Assembly (NCBI RefSeq): GCF_004564135.1
Contig: NZ_CP038255.1
Coordinates: 776,501 to 840,500, forward strand
Direction of reading: 5' to 3'
DNA from: Terasakiella sp. SH-1
GTDB taxonomy: Bacteria > Pseudomonadota > Alphaproteobacteria > Rhodospirillales > Terasakiellaceae
DNA length: 64,000 nt
Shown: in pieces, positions 1 through 8,432 of the stretch
How the letters are laid out: every line of letters starts with the position of its first letter
Numbering within the stretch: position 1 is the stretch's first letter
Translations under genes and position numbers: made by a program
Notes under the pieces: generated by a model
Database searches by the model: none
What the model was told of the DNA's origin: nothing
Seen by the model: the letters and a program-made list of their open reading frames with translations, nothing else

Positions 1-279
1 ACTTCGACCATTGAAAATGCCTATGCCTATACAGAAGCCAAGAAGCAGAAAAGCCAGGGCATGACGACGCAAAGCTTGGAAATCAAGGTCTCCGCTTTTT
101 TACTGGATCTGTTAAGTGCAGGGAAAATTACCAAAGGGGACCTGCCCATCGACTTGCATTTTTTACTGCCTGACGATGTTTTGCAGTCCTTTGCCCCGGT
201 TTTTACAACCGATGAAGCCTTAAGCGGACGCTCAGACTTGGAGGTCGGTGAATTTATGGATTTGCTGAATGACCATTAG
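1..279 (+). CDS. C-terminal part of an unrecognised protein (5' end outside window)
   Basis: The reading frame is open from base 1 to the TAG at 277-279, so the gene starts upstream of the window. An internal ATG at 61 exists, but the 20 codons before it are also open and protein-like (Lys/Gln-rich, helical). The visible 92 residues are acidic and leucine-rich with no membrane segment and no domain I recognise. It ends 17 bases before the stop of the convergent DctD-like gene, with no clear terminator between them. Function unknown. Confidence 0.6.
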   Translation, partial: TSTIENAYAYTEAKKQKSQGMTTQSLEIKVSAFLLDLLSAGKITKGDLPIDLHFLLPDDVLQSFAPVFTTDEALSGRSDLEVGEFMDLLNDH

Positions 280-296
280 CAGGGGCCTTTGAAGCT

Positions 297-1658
297 TTAT
301 TTCTCTTGAAAGTCTGCCCGGTCAATTTCGTATTTCTTGAGCTTGTCACTTAGGGTTTTGCGCGGCACCCCAAGAATTTCCATCGCCCCTTTGATGCTGC
401 CGCCTGCTTTTTCAAGGGCCTGCATAATCAGTCCCTTTTCATAGGCTTCTACTTTTTGAGGCAGGTTCTGGCTGTCTTCATTAAGGGCTGCCTGTTCGCC
501 TGCCAGAGGGCTTTGCCCGTCATTGAGAACAAACCGTTCAGCCGCATTTTTTAATTCCCGGATATTGCCCGGCCAGTTGTGTGCGACAAGCCCCTGAATT
601 TGTCCTTCACGTATTATGGGGCAATCACGTGAGAAGCGCTGGCTGGCTTCTTGTGCAAAATGTTGGAAGAGCAGGGGGATGTCTTCTTTCCAGTTGCGTA
701 ATGGGGGGGTGGGGATCATCACAACACTCAGGCGATAATAGAGGTCTTCACGGAAATTGCCTTTTTGGACTTCATGCAGCAGGTCGGCTTTGGTGGCTGC
801 TAAAATGCGTAAGTTAAGGGGAATGACCTGATTTGATCCCAGCCGTTCAATGGAACGTTCCTGTAAAACCCGTAACAGCTTGACCTGCATGGTCATGGGC
901 AGGGTTTCAATTTCATCTAAAAATAATGTGCCGCCGGAAGAATGTTCGATTTTGCCGATGCGGCGATTTGGATTGCCGGGAAAGGCACCGGGCTCATAGC
1001 CAAAAAGTTCACTTTCAAAAATGCTTTCGGGCATGGCACCACAGTTTACGGCAACAAAATGGGCATTATGACGGGTGCTGTTTTCATGCAGGCAGCGTGC
1101 AACCATCTCTTTGCCCGTGCCGGTTTCGCCCATGATAAGCACGTCTGTATCGGTGTTTGCCACATTGCCGATGAGTTTTCGCAGCTGTTCAATCGGTTGG
1201 GATTTCCCCAGCAGATTCTCCGCAATGCCGGACTGGTTTTTCAGTTTTTCACGCAGTTCGCGGTTTTCCCGGATCAGGCTGAGCTTTTCCATCGCCCGCC
1301 CGGCGGTATCACTGAGGAGTTCAGAAGGGAAAGGTTTTTCTATGAAATCATAGGCCCCATCGCGCATGGCCTGAACCGCCATGGTGACATCGCCGTGCCC
1401 GGTAATCAGAATAATCGGGATGTCTTTATCAATATCATGGGCTTTTTCCATAAAGGTAAGCCCATCCATTGTGGGCATTTTAATGTCGGAAATGACAATC
1501 CCCGGCCAGCCTTGTTCCAGTTGTTTCAGGGCATCTTCGGCATTTTCCAGACAGACCACATCGAACCCGGCCAGTTCCAATGTTTGTTTGGCCGAAAGCC
1601 GGATATGCATTTCGTCGTCGATGAAAAGAACCGGACCTTTATATTGATAGTCAACCAT
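297..1658 (-). CDS. dctD: Sigma-54-dependent response regulator, DctD-like
   Basis: NtrC-family activator of about 453 residues. It has an N-terminal receiver domain (acidic pocket in FIDDE, phospho-Asp in SDIKMP), a central AAA+ ATPase domain (Walker A GETGTGKE, Walker B GTLFLDEIE) and a C-terminal Fis-type helix-turn-helix (GAMEILGVPRKTLSDKLKK). The ATG at 1658 is chosen because it overlaps the dctB stop by 8 bases (translational coupling) and gives a normal receiver start; the longer frame to 1703 adds 15 atypical residues. The sigma-54 contact loop reads GAFPGN rather than the usual GAFTGA. It would receive phosphate from the adjacent DctB-like kinase. No dctPQM transporter is in view, so the regulated genes are unknown. 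Confidence 0.88.
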   Translation of the reverse strand: MVDYQYKGPVLFIDDEMHIRLSAKQTLELAGFDVVCLENAEDALKQLEQGWPGIVISDIKMPTMDGLTFMEKAHDIDKDIPIILITGHGDVTMAVQAMRDGAYDFIEKPFPSELLSDTAGRAMEKLSLIRENRELREKLKNQSGIAENLLGKSQPIEQLRKLIGNVANTDTDVLIMGETGTGKEMVARCLHENSTRHNAHFVAVNCGAMPESIFESELFGYEPGAFPGNPNRRIGKIEHSSGGTLFLDEIETLPMTMQVKLLRVLQERSIERLGSNQVIPLNLRILAATKADLLHEVQKGNFREDLYYRLSVVMIPTPPLRNWKEDIPLLFQHFAQEASQRFSRDCPIIREGQIQGLVAHNWPGNIRELKNAAERFVLNDGQSPLAGEQAALNEDSQNLPQKVEAYEKGLIMQALEKAGGSIKGAMEILGVPRKTLSDKLKKYEIDRADFQEK

Positions 1659-3579
1659 GTGCCGCCTGTAGAAGTTCGATGGTGAAGACAGCACCGCCGT
1701 CAACGTGATTATGTGCCTTTAAGACACCGCCGAAATCTTGAATGATCCGTGATGAAATGGAAAGCCCTAATCCCAGACCTTTGCCCACTTCCTTGGTGGT
1801 GAAGAAGGGGTCGAAAATACGATCAAGTTCTTCTTCTTTAAAGCCGGGGCCAGTATCACGGATCAGGATAGAGACACGGGTTTGTGTGGTTTGGCAGGAA
1901 ATCCAGATTGTTGCTTCGCTTTGGTCAGCCATTGCATCCAGTGCATTGCGCAAAATATTGATCAGAACTTGTTCCAGACGGATGGGTTCACCCAAGACCA
2001 TAATATCCTGTTTGCCAATCTCGTTATGGATGGTGACGTTCCCCATCTTGGCGCTGCTTTCCAGCAAGGCAAGGGTTTCATTGATCACTTTTGACAGGCT
2101 GATAGGTTCTTTTTCTGACGGGGTTTTGCGTGAAAAGACCTTAAGCTGGCCTGAAATTTTGCCCAATCGGGCACACAGGTCTGAAATTTGTTGCAGGTTG
2201 GAATGGACATCATCCAGACGTCCACGGTCCAGCAAGACCGTTGCATTGTCAGAATAGCTGCGAATAGCGGTCAGGGGCTGGTTCATTTCGTGGGTGATAC
2301 CAGCCGCCATTTGCCCAAGGGCGGCAAGCTTTCCAGCCTGTATCAATTCATCCTGTGCCATATGGAGATCGTTTTCGGCTTTCAGCCTTTCCTTAATTTC
2401 TTCTTCCAGCCGATTATTGGCTTCACTTAAGGCTTGGGTGCGTCGTTTGACCCGATGTTCCAGTTCAATGGCAGCTTGTTCCAATGTCTTTTGGTGTTTT
2501 TCCTGATAGGCAAGGCGATGGGTGATCATATTGCGTCGTTGCACGATATAGAGAAAACTCAAAATCGTGATGAGCCAGGCAAAGGCAGCAATGATCAGGG
2601 TGTTAATCACATCTTCGCGTAATTTGGCCTCACGGAAAATATAATGGATGGTCCAGTCCGTTCCTAAAACCGGACGGGAGCGCAGATAAATATCTTCCCA
2701 TTTTTTGGAATTTTGCCCCTCCAGTTTGGGTTGGCGAATGGCAAGGCGTACTGTTTGTTCGTCAATCGTATTTTGACGCCCCATTTCAACGGGGATGAGT
2801 TTGGCATCGGAATATTGACGTGACAGGATAAGGGTGCTGCGTTTTTGTTCGCTAAGTGGTTTCAGGGTGCGAAATTTCCATTCTTCCTGTCCTGCGATGA
2901 TCACAACCCCATTGCTATCTGTCACAATGACTTCCTCATTTGCGGTGGCCCAGGCTTCTTCAAGGCGGGCAACGCTGACTTTTACAACGACCACACCATT
3001 AACATCATCTGTATCACCAATGGGATGGGACAGATAATAGCCGGGAATTTTGGAGGTTGTGCCCAAGGCAAAGTAATGACCTGTTTTGCCGGTCATGGCA
3101 TTTTTAAAATAGGGGCGAAACTGAAAGTTTTTTCCGACAAAAGATGCCTCTTCTTCCCAGTTGCTGGCGGCAATTGTATTACCTTGCGGGTTCATGACAT
3201 AAACGGCAGAAACTTCGGCTGTATCGCGAATGGCACTAAGGTGACGGTTGGCCCGATCAATTCGGTAGTCCATCATGTCGCCTTCAAACAGGGATTTCAG
3301 GATAGGGTCGCGGGCAAGGATTGTGGGCAGATATTCGTATTTTTCAAGTTCGCTGACGATGTTGGAGGAATAGAGCTTCATCCGGGAATCCAGTTGCTGG
3401 CGAAGATTGCCCAAGCTGGCGTCATACGTCCATTGCGCCAAAGCCCACAAGCTAAGGGGCATGGCAACACACAGTAAAACGATCAAGGTGATTTTGATTG
3501 ATCTGTTTTTCAGTAAGTCGGTTGTATCGTCATTGAGTTCCGAATAGGGCGGCAGCTCAAAAGAAGTATCTGTCATCAC
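1651..3579 (-). CDS. dctB: Sensor histidine kinase, DctB-like
   Basis: 642-residue membrane kinase. A short cytoplasmic N-terminus leads to a transmembrane helix (about residues 28-50), a large periplasmic double-Cache-type sensor region, and a second transmembrane helix near residue 330. A coiled coil (LEHRVKRRTQALSEANNRLEE) follows, then a HisKA domain with the phospho-acceptor in GITHEMNQPLTAIRSYSDN, and a HATPase domain with N, G1 (DTGPGF) and G2 (GLGLGLSIS) boxes. The layout matches DctB kinases for C4-dicarboxylates or related organic acids. It lies between a solute-binding protein gene (44 bp upstream) and dctD (8 bp overlap), so the three look like one operon in which the binding protein may feed the sensor; that last point is inference. 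Confidence 0.85.
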   Translation of the reverse strand: MMTDTSFELPPYSELNDDTTDLLKNRSIKITLIVLLCVAMPLSLWALAQWTYDASLGNLRQQLDSRMKLYSSNIVSELEKYEYLPTILARDPILKSLFEGDMMDYRIDRANRHLSAIRDTAEVSAVYVMNPQGNTIAASNWEEEASFVGKNFQFRPYFKNAMTGKTGHYFALGTTSKIPGYYLSHPIGDTDDVNGVVVVKVSVARLEEAWATANEEVIVTDSNGVVIIAGQEEWKFRTLKPLSEQKRSTLILSRQYSDAKLIPVEMGRQNTIDEQTVRLAIRQPKLEGQNSKKWEDIYLRSRPVLGTDWTIHYIFREAKLREDVINTLIIAAFAWLITILSFLYIVQRRNMITHRLAYQEKHQKTLEQAAIELEHRVKRRTQALSEANNRLEEEIKERLKAENDLHMAQDELIQAGKLAALGQMAAGITHEMNQPLTAIRSYSDNATVLLDRGRLDDVHSNLQQISDLCARLGKISGQLKVFSRKTPSEKEPISLSKVINETLALLESSAKMGNVTIHNEIGKQDIMVLGEPIRLEQVLINILRNALDAMADQSEATIWISCQTTQTRVSILIRDTGPGFKEEELDRIFDPFFTTKEVGKGLGLGLSISSRIIQDFGGVLKAHNHVDGGAVFTIELLQAAHG

Positions 3580-3623
3580 GTTTGAGAAGAGGTTAAAGGG
3601 ACGACTTTCTTTCTAACATGAAA

Positions 3624-4409
3624 TTACTTCTCTTGAAATGGGGCGTCTTTATAGCGTTTTTCCATCAGTTCCCCATGCAGAAGTTGTTTGTGGTCCAGCT
3701 TGCCATTTGCCTTGATTTGTGCAAATGCCTGATTGAATGTTTTTTGCAGGTCGGTTTGTTCTTTTTGGAACCAAATCACAATAGGGCGCACAATCAGGGG
3801 TAGGAAATTTGGCTCTTTGTTAATGTTTTGCTTTTTAAAGTACCAGTTGAAATCATCTGAGCCCCACAGTAACGGGGCGCGTTTGCTTAAAAACATTCTG
3901 GTCGCTGTATAGACATCATTGGCGGTGAACAGCTGGACGGCTTTTTCCTTATGCCATGTGTCAAGCTGAGGCATGAAGGCATAAGGCGAACGCATGCCAG
4001 CCACAACAATCAGGGACTGGCCCAGAACATCATTGGAAATTTGTGGTGTTTCATTCAACTTCATATGGGTGAAAAAACCTGCTGACCACGGTGTTTCCCA
4101 CTGGGTGGGGGTGCAGCAGTCTTCAAAACGAGGCACTTTGATGGTAATAATGCCATCGGCCAGTTTATTATCAATTTTCTGATAGGCCCGTTTGAAAGGG
4201 AGAACCTCAATGTCACATTGGAGGCCAGTTTGTTCGCAGGCGTATTTCACCGTTTCTCCAACAGTGCCGGAAAATTCCCCTTCAACACTGGTGTGAAATA
4301 AAGGCGGGTAATTGAAAGTGACCAGCTTGACCACACGTGCATGGGCTGTATTCGCCATAAAAAGCAAAGTCAGTAACAGGGAGAGAATATGATGTTGTTT
4401 AATTTTCAT
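3624..4409 (-). CDS. Periplasmic solute-binding protein, family 3-like
   Basis: 261 residues with a Sec signal peptide (about residues 1-24, cut after TAHA). The mature part has the fold pattern of SBP_bac_3 proteins: an N-terminal strand with FNYPPLFH, GTVGETVKYACEQ, and the acidic DGIITIKVP region. It is a clear paralog of the protein at 20316-21116; shared blocks include the SLIVV.GMRSPY motif, a CC pair, and LLWG.DDF.WY. Length is typical of the family. It is the first gene of a probable operon with dctB and dctD, so it may bind the ligand sensed by that kinase or be a small-molecule sensor subunit. No ABC permease genes are adjacent, and the ligand cannot be told from sequence. Confidence 0.75.
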   Translation of the reverse strand: MKIKQHHILSLLLTLLFMANTAHARVVKLVTFNYPPLFHTSVEGEFSGTVGETVKYACEQTGLQCDIEVLPFKRAYQKIDNKLADGIITIKVPRFEDCCTPTQWETPWSAGFFTHMKLNETPQISNDVLGQSLIVVAGMRSPYAFMPQLDTWHKEKAVQLFTANDVYTATRMFLSKRAPLLWGSDDFNWYFKKQNINKEPNFLPLIVRPIVIWFQKEQTDLQKTFNQAFAQIKANGKLDHKQLLHGELMEKRYKDAPFQEK

Positions 4410-4516
4410 AAAATTTTATCCAAAACTTGACGTAGATTTACCGAAATAAAATCATATGAACAACTGTCTTTATGTATTAGAAATATATAGGTAATTTGTT
4501 TTGATAGGTTGTTTTT

Positions 4517-5488
4517 ATGCCTTCTGATACACGCATTTGGGCTCTTTGTGATGATCGCGCAGGTAATGTAAGCCAGTGTTTGGGCGTGGCTGAGGCATTA
4601 AATCTAGAGTTTATACGAAAAGATATTACGTATAATTCCCTAGCAAAAATTCCTAATATGTTATTAGGTGCATCTTTAGCAGGACTATCACCCAGCAGTA
4701 GAAAGGAACTGGTAGGGCCTTGGCCAGATCTTGTGATTGGGGCTGGGCGGCGCACGGCACCGGTTGCGCGTTATATTAAAAAGAAAAGCGGCGGGAAGAC
4801 GAAGCTTGTCCATATTATGCACCCCGGTCAGGCTGGAGCCGATGCGTTTGATTTGATTTGTGTGCCTGCCCATGATGAAAAAAGTTTTTCTTCCAATGAA
4901 ATGACCATTACGGGTGCACCGCACCGGGTCACGGAAAGCAAATTGGACGAAGCAGCAAATGAGTGGCAAGAGCGCTTGGCCTCCCTTGCATCTCCGCGTA
5001 TTGGTTTGATTGTCGGCGGGGCAACAAAGAATAAAGAATTTACCCCTGAAATGGCAGAAAAACTGGGGCAGGTGGTGAATGCACAGGCTGAACAGATGCA
5101 GGCCAGCGTGCTGGTGACGACATCACGACGCACGGGCATCGCTGCAGACGCTCTATTGAGCAATATTAGCGTGCCCGCCTTGAAATATAAATTCGGTGAT
5201 GAAGGGGATAACCCGTATTTTGCAATTTTGGCCCTGTCTGATATCCTGATCGTGACGGGTGATAGTGTCTCTATGTGTTCCGAAGCCTGTTCAACAGGTA
5301 AGCCTGTGTATATCTATGCCCCGGATGGGATGATTTCTTCCAAACATAAGCGTATGGTGAAGTCTCTTTATGAAGGTGGTTATGCCTTTGCGTTTAATGA
5401 AAGTCTGACCGTGCGCCCAACAAAGCAACTATCTAACAGGCAGGAAATAGTTGAGCGGATTCGAACGGATCTTCTCGGTGAATTATAA
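4517..5488 (+). CDS. Mitochondrial fission ELM1-like family protein (DUF1022)
   Basis: 323 residues. The N-terminus (IWALCDDRAGNVSQCLGVAE) and later GPWPDLVIGAGRRTAPVARY, HPGQAGADAFDLICVPAHDE and TGDSVSMCSEACSTGKPVYIY are characteristic of the ELM1/DUF1022 family, which has a GT-B-like glycosyltransferase fold. In alphaproteobacteria these proteins are common but their reaction is not established. The ATG at 4517 has no strong ribosome site. The stop TAA overlaps the ATG at 5488 (TAATG), and the next gene probably starts a little later at 5506, so the two are likely co-transcribed. Confidence 0.8.
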   Translation: MPSDTRIWALCDDRAGNVSQCLGVAEALNLEFIRKDITYNSLAKIPNMLLGASLAGLSPSSRKELVGPWPDLVIGAGRRTAPVARYIKKKSGGKTKLVHIMHPGQAGADAFDLICVPAHDEKSFSSNEMTITGAPHRVTESKLDEAANEWQERLASLASPRIGLIVGGATKNKEFTPEMAEKLGQVVNAQAEQMQASVLVTTSRRTGIAADALLSNISVPALKYKFGDEGDNPYFAILALSDILIVTGDSVSMCSEACSTGKPVYIYAPDGMISSKHKRMVKSLYEGGYAFAFNESLTVRPTKQLSNRQEIVERIRTDLLGEL

Positions 5489-5505
5489 TGGGGAGGTGTA
5501 AGGAA

Positions 5506-6255
5506 ATGCTGAGAAAAAGATATCCTCTCATTTTATTGCTGGTGGGGGTGTTGATGTATAACCCGTTATATGCCGAAGAAAAGATTAGACCGATTAAGCT
5601 GGCGGCACCCACACTTCATAAGTTGGCCCATGTAGATGAAAAGGGGGCTCTGGCCGGGGCTGTCTTGGCTGTCATTGCGACAATAGAACAGGCAACAACT
5701 CAACGGGTTGATGGGTCTGTGTTACCGTTTCCCCGTATTATTGCCATGCTGAAAGCCGGGGAAATTGACTTGGGAATTTTTATTGAAAACCCGGAAAGAG
5801 ACAAAATCGCTCATCGGCTCCAGCGAATTTATCAAACCAACTTTGTGTTAGTGCGCCCAAAAAACTCCTCCATTAAAGGGATTGATGACCTTGCGGGGAA
5901 AACGGTGGGGATCAGCCGGGTTGGTGTCAGTAAAGAACTGACGGGGAAAATTAGCAAATCGAATATTTTGCAATTCAGCAGCCACCGACCGCTGATGTCC
6001 TCTCTTCTCGTTGGGAAAATTGATGCCTTTTTCACACCGGATTTCCGGTTCGTCGAATTAATTGAAGAAGGGACGATCACTTATGATGATTTTGATGTTT
6101 CCCTGTTTGCAGGCGATCGGTATTTAGCCCTTTATGCAGCCCCTCGCTTTAAAGCGGAACAGCCTGAAGTCTTTCAGGCCATCCAAAATATTGAAGAGTT
6201 GAAGCTGGAAAATTTCGGCAGTGCGATCTTAAAAGAGCATTATTCTTTTAAATGA
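5506..6255 (+). CDS. Periplasmic solute-binding protein, SBP_bac_3-like
   Basis: 249 residues. Start at 5506 is preferred over 5488: it is preceded by GGGGAGG (5490-5496) at a 9-base distance and gives a clean signal peptide ending at PLYAEE. The mature protein has the two-lobe binding-protein pattern with LPFPRIIAMLKAGEIDLGIF, a hinge-region LAGKTVGISRVG and SLLVGKIDAFF. It is a different branch from the paralog pair at 3624 and 20316. Its last 17 codons are about 78% identical in DNA to a remnant at 8367-8432, evidence of an old local duplication. No permease genes are nearby. A strong terminator follows. Confidence 0.75.
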   Translation: MLRKRYPLILLLVGVLMYNPLYAEEKIRPIKLAAPTLHKLAHVDEKGALAGAVLAVIATIEQATTQRVDGSVLPFPRIIAMLKAGEIDLGIFIENPERDKIAHRLQRIYQTNFVLVRPKNSSIKGIDDLAGKTVGISRVGVSKELTGKISKSNILQFSSHRPLMSSLLVGKIDAFFTPDFRFVELIEEGTITYDDFDVSLFAGDRYLALYAAPRFKAEQPEVFQAIQNIEELKLENFGSAILKEHYSFK

Positions 6256-6262
6256 AAACAAA

Positions 6263-6313
6263 CTCACTAAAAAAGGCAGGCCCTCAATCGAGGTGCCTGC
6301 CTTTTTTAGTGAG
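6263..6313. terminator. Bidirectional rho-independent terminator
   Basis: Perfect 18-bp stem: CTCACTAAAAAAGGCAGG (6263-6280) pairs with 6296-6313, loop 15 bases, A-run on one side and T-run on the other. It serves both the solute-binding protein gene (+) and the convergent autotransporter gene (-). Its core recurs at 8340-8366. Confidence 0.9.
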
Positions 6314-6326
6314 GAAGTGGCGTCCG

Positions 6327-8219
6327 CTAGAACGTCATATCAAGACTGAGCTTGATCGTATGGAAGCGCGAATGGTTTAGGGCACCTTCCTGTTCGTAAT
6401 AAACGCGTGCTGCTAAACCCAGATCCGTTTCATATTCAGCCCCGACATTGAACTTCCAGTGGGAGCGGGATTCCACTTTTGGCATGATGTGATAATTTGT
6501 GCTTGAAGCTGAAATATATTGAACGTCAATGCTTGAAGAGCGAGAGAAGTCATAGCCGTATTCCAGCGAGCCAAACGGGTTCAGCTGTACACCGCCTAAA
6601 TCCATCTGATAATAAAGGTCTGAACCGATGAAGGCCATTGTCTTGAGCATATCCTGCTTATTGACATGCAGGGCCAGAACACCACCATCTTCACTAAAAT
6701 CACTTAAGCGGAAATAGGAAAGTTCAGCACGGCCAAATGGTTTCACCTGAATACCACTTACGTCAATCGGTTCATCACGCACCATGAGAAAGCCATAAGC
6801 CATATCCATGTTGCGATTACCTGTTAATGTTTGTTCCCCATCAACACGTTTGGTGTCCAGCATGCTGCGGCCAATACCAATCATGCCCTCAACGGTTGGG
6901 ATCGGACCAAGGGGCATGCTGCCATAAGCGGCGATAGAATAGTTGTTGGATTTAACACCACTTCCATCGGTGCCAATATCTGTATCAGACTGACCAAAGG
7001 TGGCGGAGAAACCATAGAAACCATTTTTATCTTCGCGTGGGTGATCGACACCCATTGTGACAGAGTATGTATCAATATCAGAGAAAGTGCTTCTGTTGGT
7101 CGCGCCGATTTTACCCATTGTCAGTTGGGTTTCCATCCAGCCTGACCAGTCCCCCATAAGGGTGCCCCCTGTTGGATTTAGATTAAAACCACCCATTTGT
7201 TCTTTAAGCTTTGAGGTTGCTAAAGCAATAGCATCGGCCTGTGTGTGCTCAGATATAACGCCTTTATTGGACGCGATCTGAAACATTGCCTGTGTATATT
7301 TGTTTTTCGTCTGTTCAGACAGTTCTTCATCTTTAGCATCTGAACTTAACCCTTCATACAGCCCTTTTAAGACGGGGTCAGCTGTTTTTAAACGCAAGGA
7401 AAGTTTGGATTTTTTATTCGTATCCTTGTGATCGTGTAAGAAACTCATCCGTCGGGTCATGGAATTTCTGACCGTTGTGGTGAAATTGACGCCTGCGACT
7501 TCGGGGGCAGACAACACCGCAGCAACCGTTGGGTCCACAGCAGGACCAGACGCAGCAGAGGCAACAGCAGAAAAACCAAAAACGACTGTTGTTAATTCAG
7601 TTGCTGGAGTCGTGCGTGTAAAGGTGAACTGAAAGGAGACAACATTGGTGGCATTTACTTTGCCGATGAAAAAGCCTTCATCAGCCGTATAATAGGTCAC
7701 GTTTGAAACAGTGGTTTCTGTGGCATCCGCAGCCGTGCCGTTATCAGTCGTGTGATTCCCACTGGCACCGCCACCACCGTTGGTGAGGAATTCAATATCC
7801 ATGGTTGCGCCACTGCTGGAACCATTGATTTTATTGAGCTGGATCGTCGCGTTATTGCCTGCGTTACCAAGACTGGCAACGGCCATATAGGGATTATCCA
7901 CGGGGCTTGAGAAGGTAACTGTATAGGTCCCGCTTGTATAAGAAGCGCCTGTTGTTAGATCAAGAGCTGCGTTGGCCGTAGAGGGGACGTTCCATCCGGT
8001 AAATGTCCCTGATGACCATGGGTTAGTGATAGAGGTATCTGCACCTGCATCTTTGGTAATGGTGAAGCTTGTCCCCGCAGCGGCACCTGTAATGGTCGTT
8101 GTATTATTTACGGTTAACGTACTGTTCCAATTAACTGCATGAGCTGTTGAAATATAAAGACCCAGCTGTAAAAGCATGAGAGCCAATATTGGAAATGCAC
8201 GAGGCATTGTCAAACCCAT
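6327..8219 (-). CDS. Autotransporter-like outer-membrane protein A
   Basis: About 630 residues. The ATG at 8219 gives a standard signal peptide ending at STAHA; the frame extends to 8255 and another ATG lies at 8207. After the signal comes a roughly 200-residue Thr/Ser/Asn-rich beta passenger (contains SSPVDNPYMAVASLG), a charged linker, then a C-terminal autotransporter beta-barrel of about 280 residues (starts near QMGGFNLNPTGGTLMGDWSGW, ends with the aromatic KLSLDMTF typical of outer-membrane barrels). It is paralogous to the next gene, with highest similarity in the barrel. Function of the short passenger (adhesion or surface display) is inferred only from the architecture. Confidence 0.75.
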   Translation of the reverse strand: MGLTMPRAFPILALMLLQLGLYISTAHAVNWNSTLTVNNTTTITGAAAGTSFTITKDAGADTSITNPWSSGTFTGWNVPSTANAALDLTTGASYTSGTYTVTFSSPVDNPYMAVASLGNAGNNATIQLNKINGSSSGATMDIEFLTNGGGGASGNHTTDNGTAADATETTVSNVTYYTADEGFFIGKVNATNVVSFQFTFTRTTPATELTTVVFGFSAVASAASGPAVDPTVAAVLSAPEVAGVNFTTTVRNSMTRRMSFLHDHKDTNKKSKLSLRLKTADPVLKGLYEGLSSDAKDEELSEQTKNKYTQAMFQIASNKGVISEHTQADAIALATSKLKEQMGGFNLNPTGGTLMGDWSGWMETQLTMGKIGATNRSTFSDIDTYSVTMGVDHPREDKNGFYGFSATFGQSDTDIGTDGSGVKSNNYSIAAYGSMPLGPIPTVEGMIGIGRSMLDTKRVDGEQTLTGNRNMDMAYGFLMVRDEPIDVSGIQVKPFGRAELSYFRLSDFSEDGGVLALHVNKQDMLKTMAFIGSDLYYQMDLGGVQLNPFGSLEYGYDFSRSSSIDVQYISASSTNYHIMPKVESRSHWKFNVGAEYETDLGLAARVYYEQEGALNHSRFHTIKLSLDMTF

Positions 8220-8339
8220 GAAAATCCGATTAGGTCTAGGCACGGTATCCCCCAAAGTAAAATTTTGTCAGTTGGGGGCACTTTAATAAGTTGCTAAGAT
8301 TGTTGCCTACATGTACCTACATGGATTGAATAAGAAAAA

Positions 8340-8366
8340 GGCAGGCCCTCAATCAAGGTGCCTGCC
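8340..8366. repeat. Second copy of the terminator hairpin
   Basis: GGCAGGCCCTCAATCAAGGT followed by GCCTGCC differs from the core of the 6263-6313 terminator at only one base. The flanking A/T arms have decayed (AAAAA on the left, ATTAAA on the right), so the outer stem is lost. It lies beside a remnant of the solute-binding protein gene, which supports a duplicated cassette. Confidence 0.75.
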
Positions 8367-8432
8367 ATTAAAGAGATCGACGGGTTACAGCTGCAAAATT
8401 TTGGCAGTGCGGTTTTAAAAGGACATACTTAA
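8367..8432 (+). pseudogene. 3' remnant of a duplicated solute-binding protein gene
   Basis: The plus strand reads 21 codons and a TAA: IKEIDGLQLQNFGSAVLKGHT. The end of the gene at 5506-6255 reads IEELKLENFGSAILKEHYSFK. Over the aligned 17 codons about 78% of bases match, including an identical GGCAGTGCG block. No start or upstream frame survives. The remnant overlaps the last bases of the antisense autotransporter B gene, and it follows rather than precedes the terminator copy, so the duplication was rearranged. Confidence 0.7.

Noticed and set aside
942-1685. Long plus-strand frame opposite dctD
   Set aside because: Antisense shadow of a well-supported gene.
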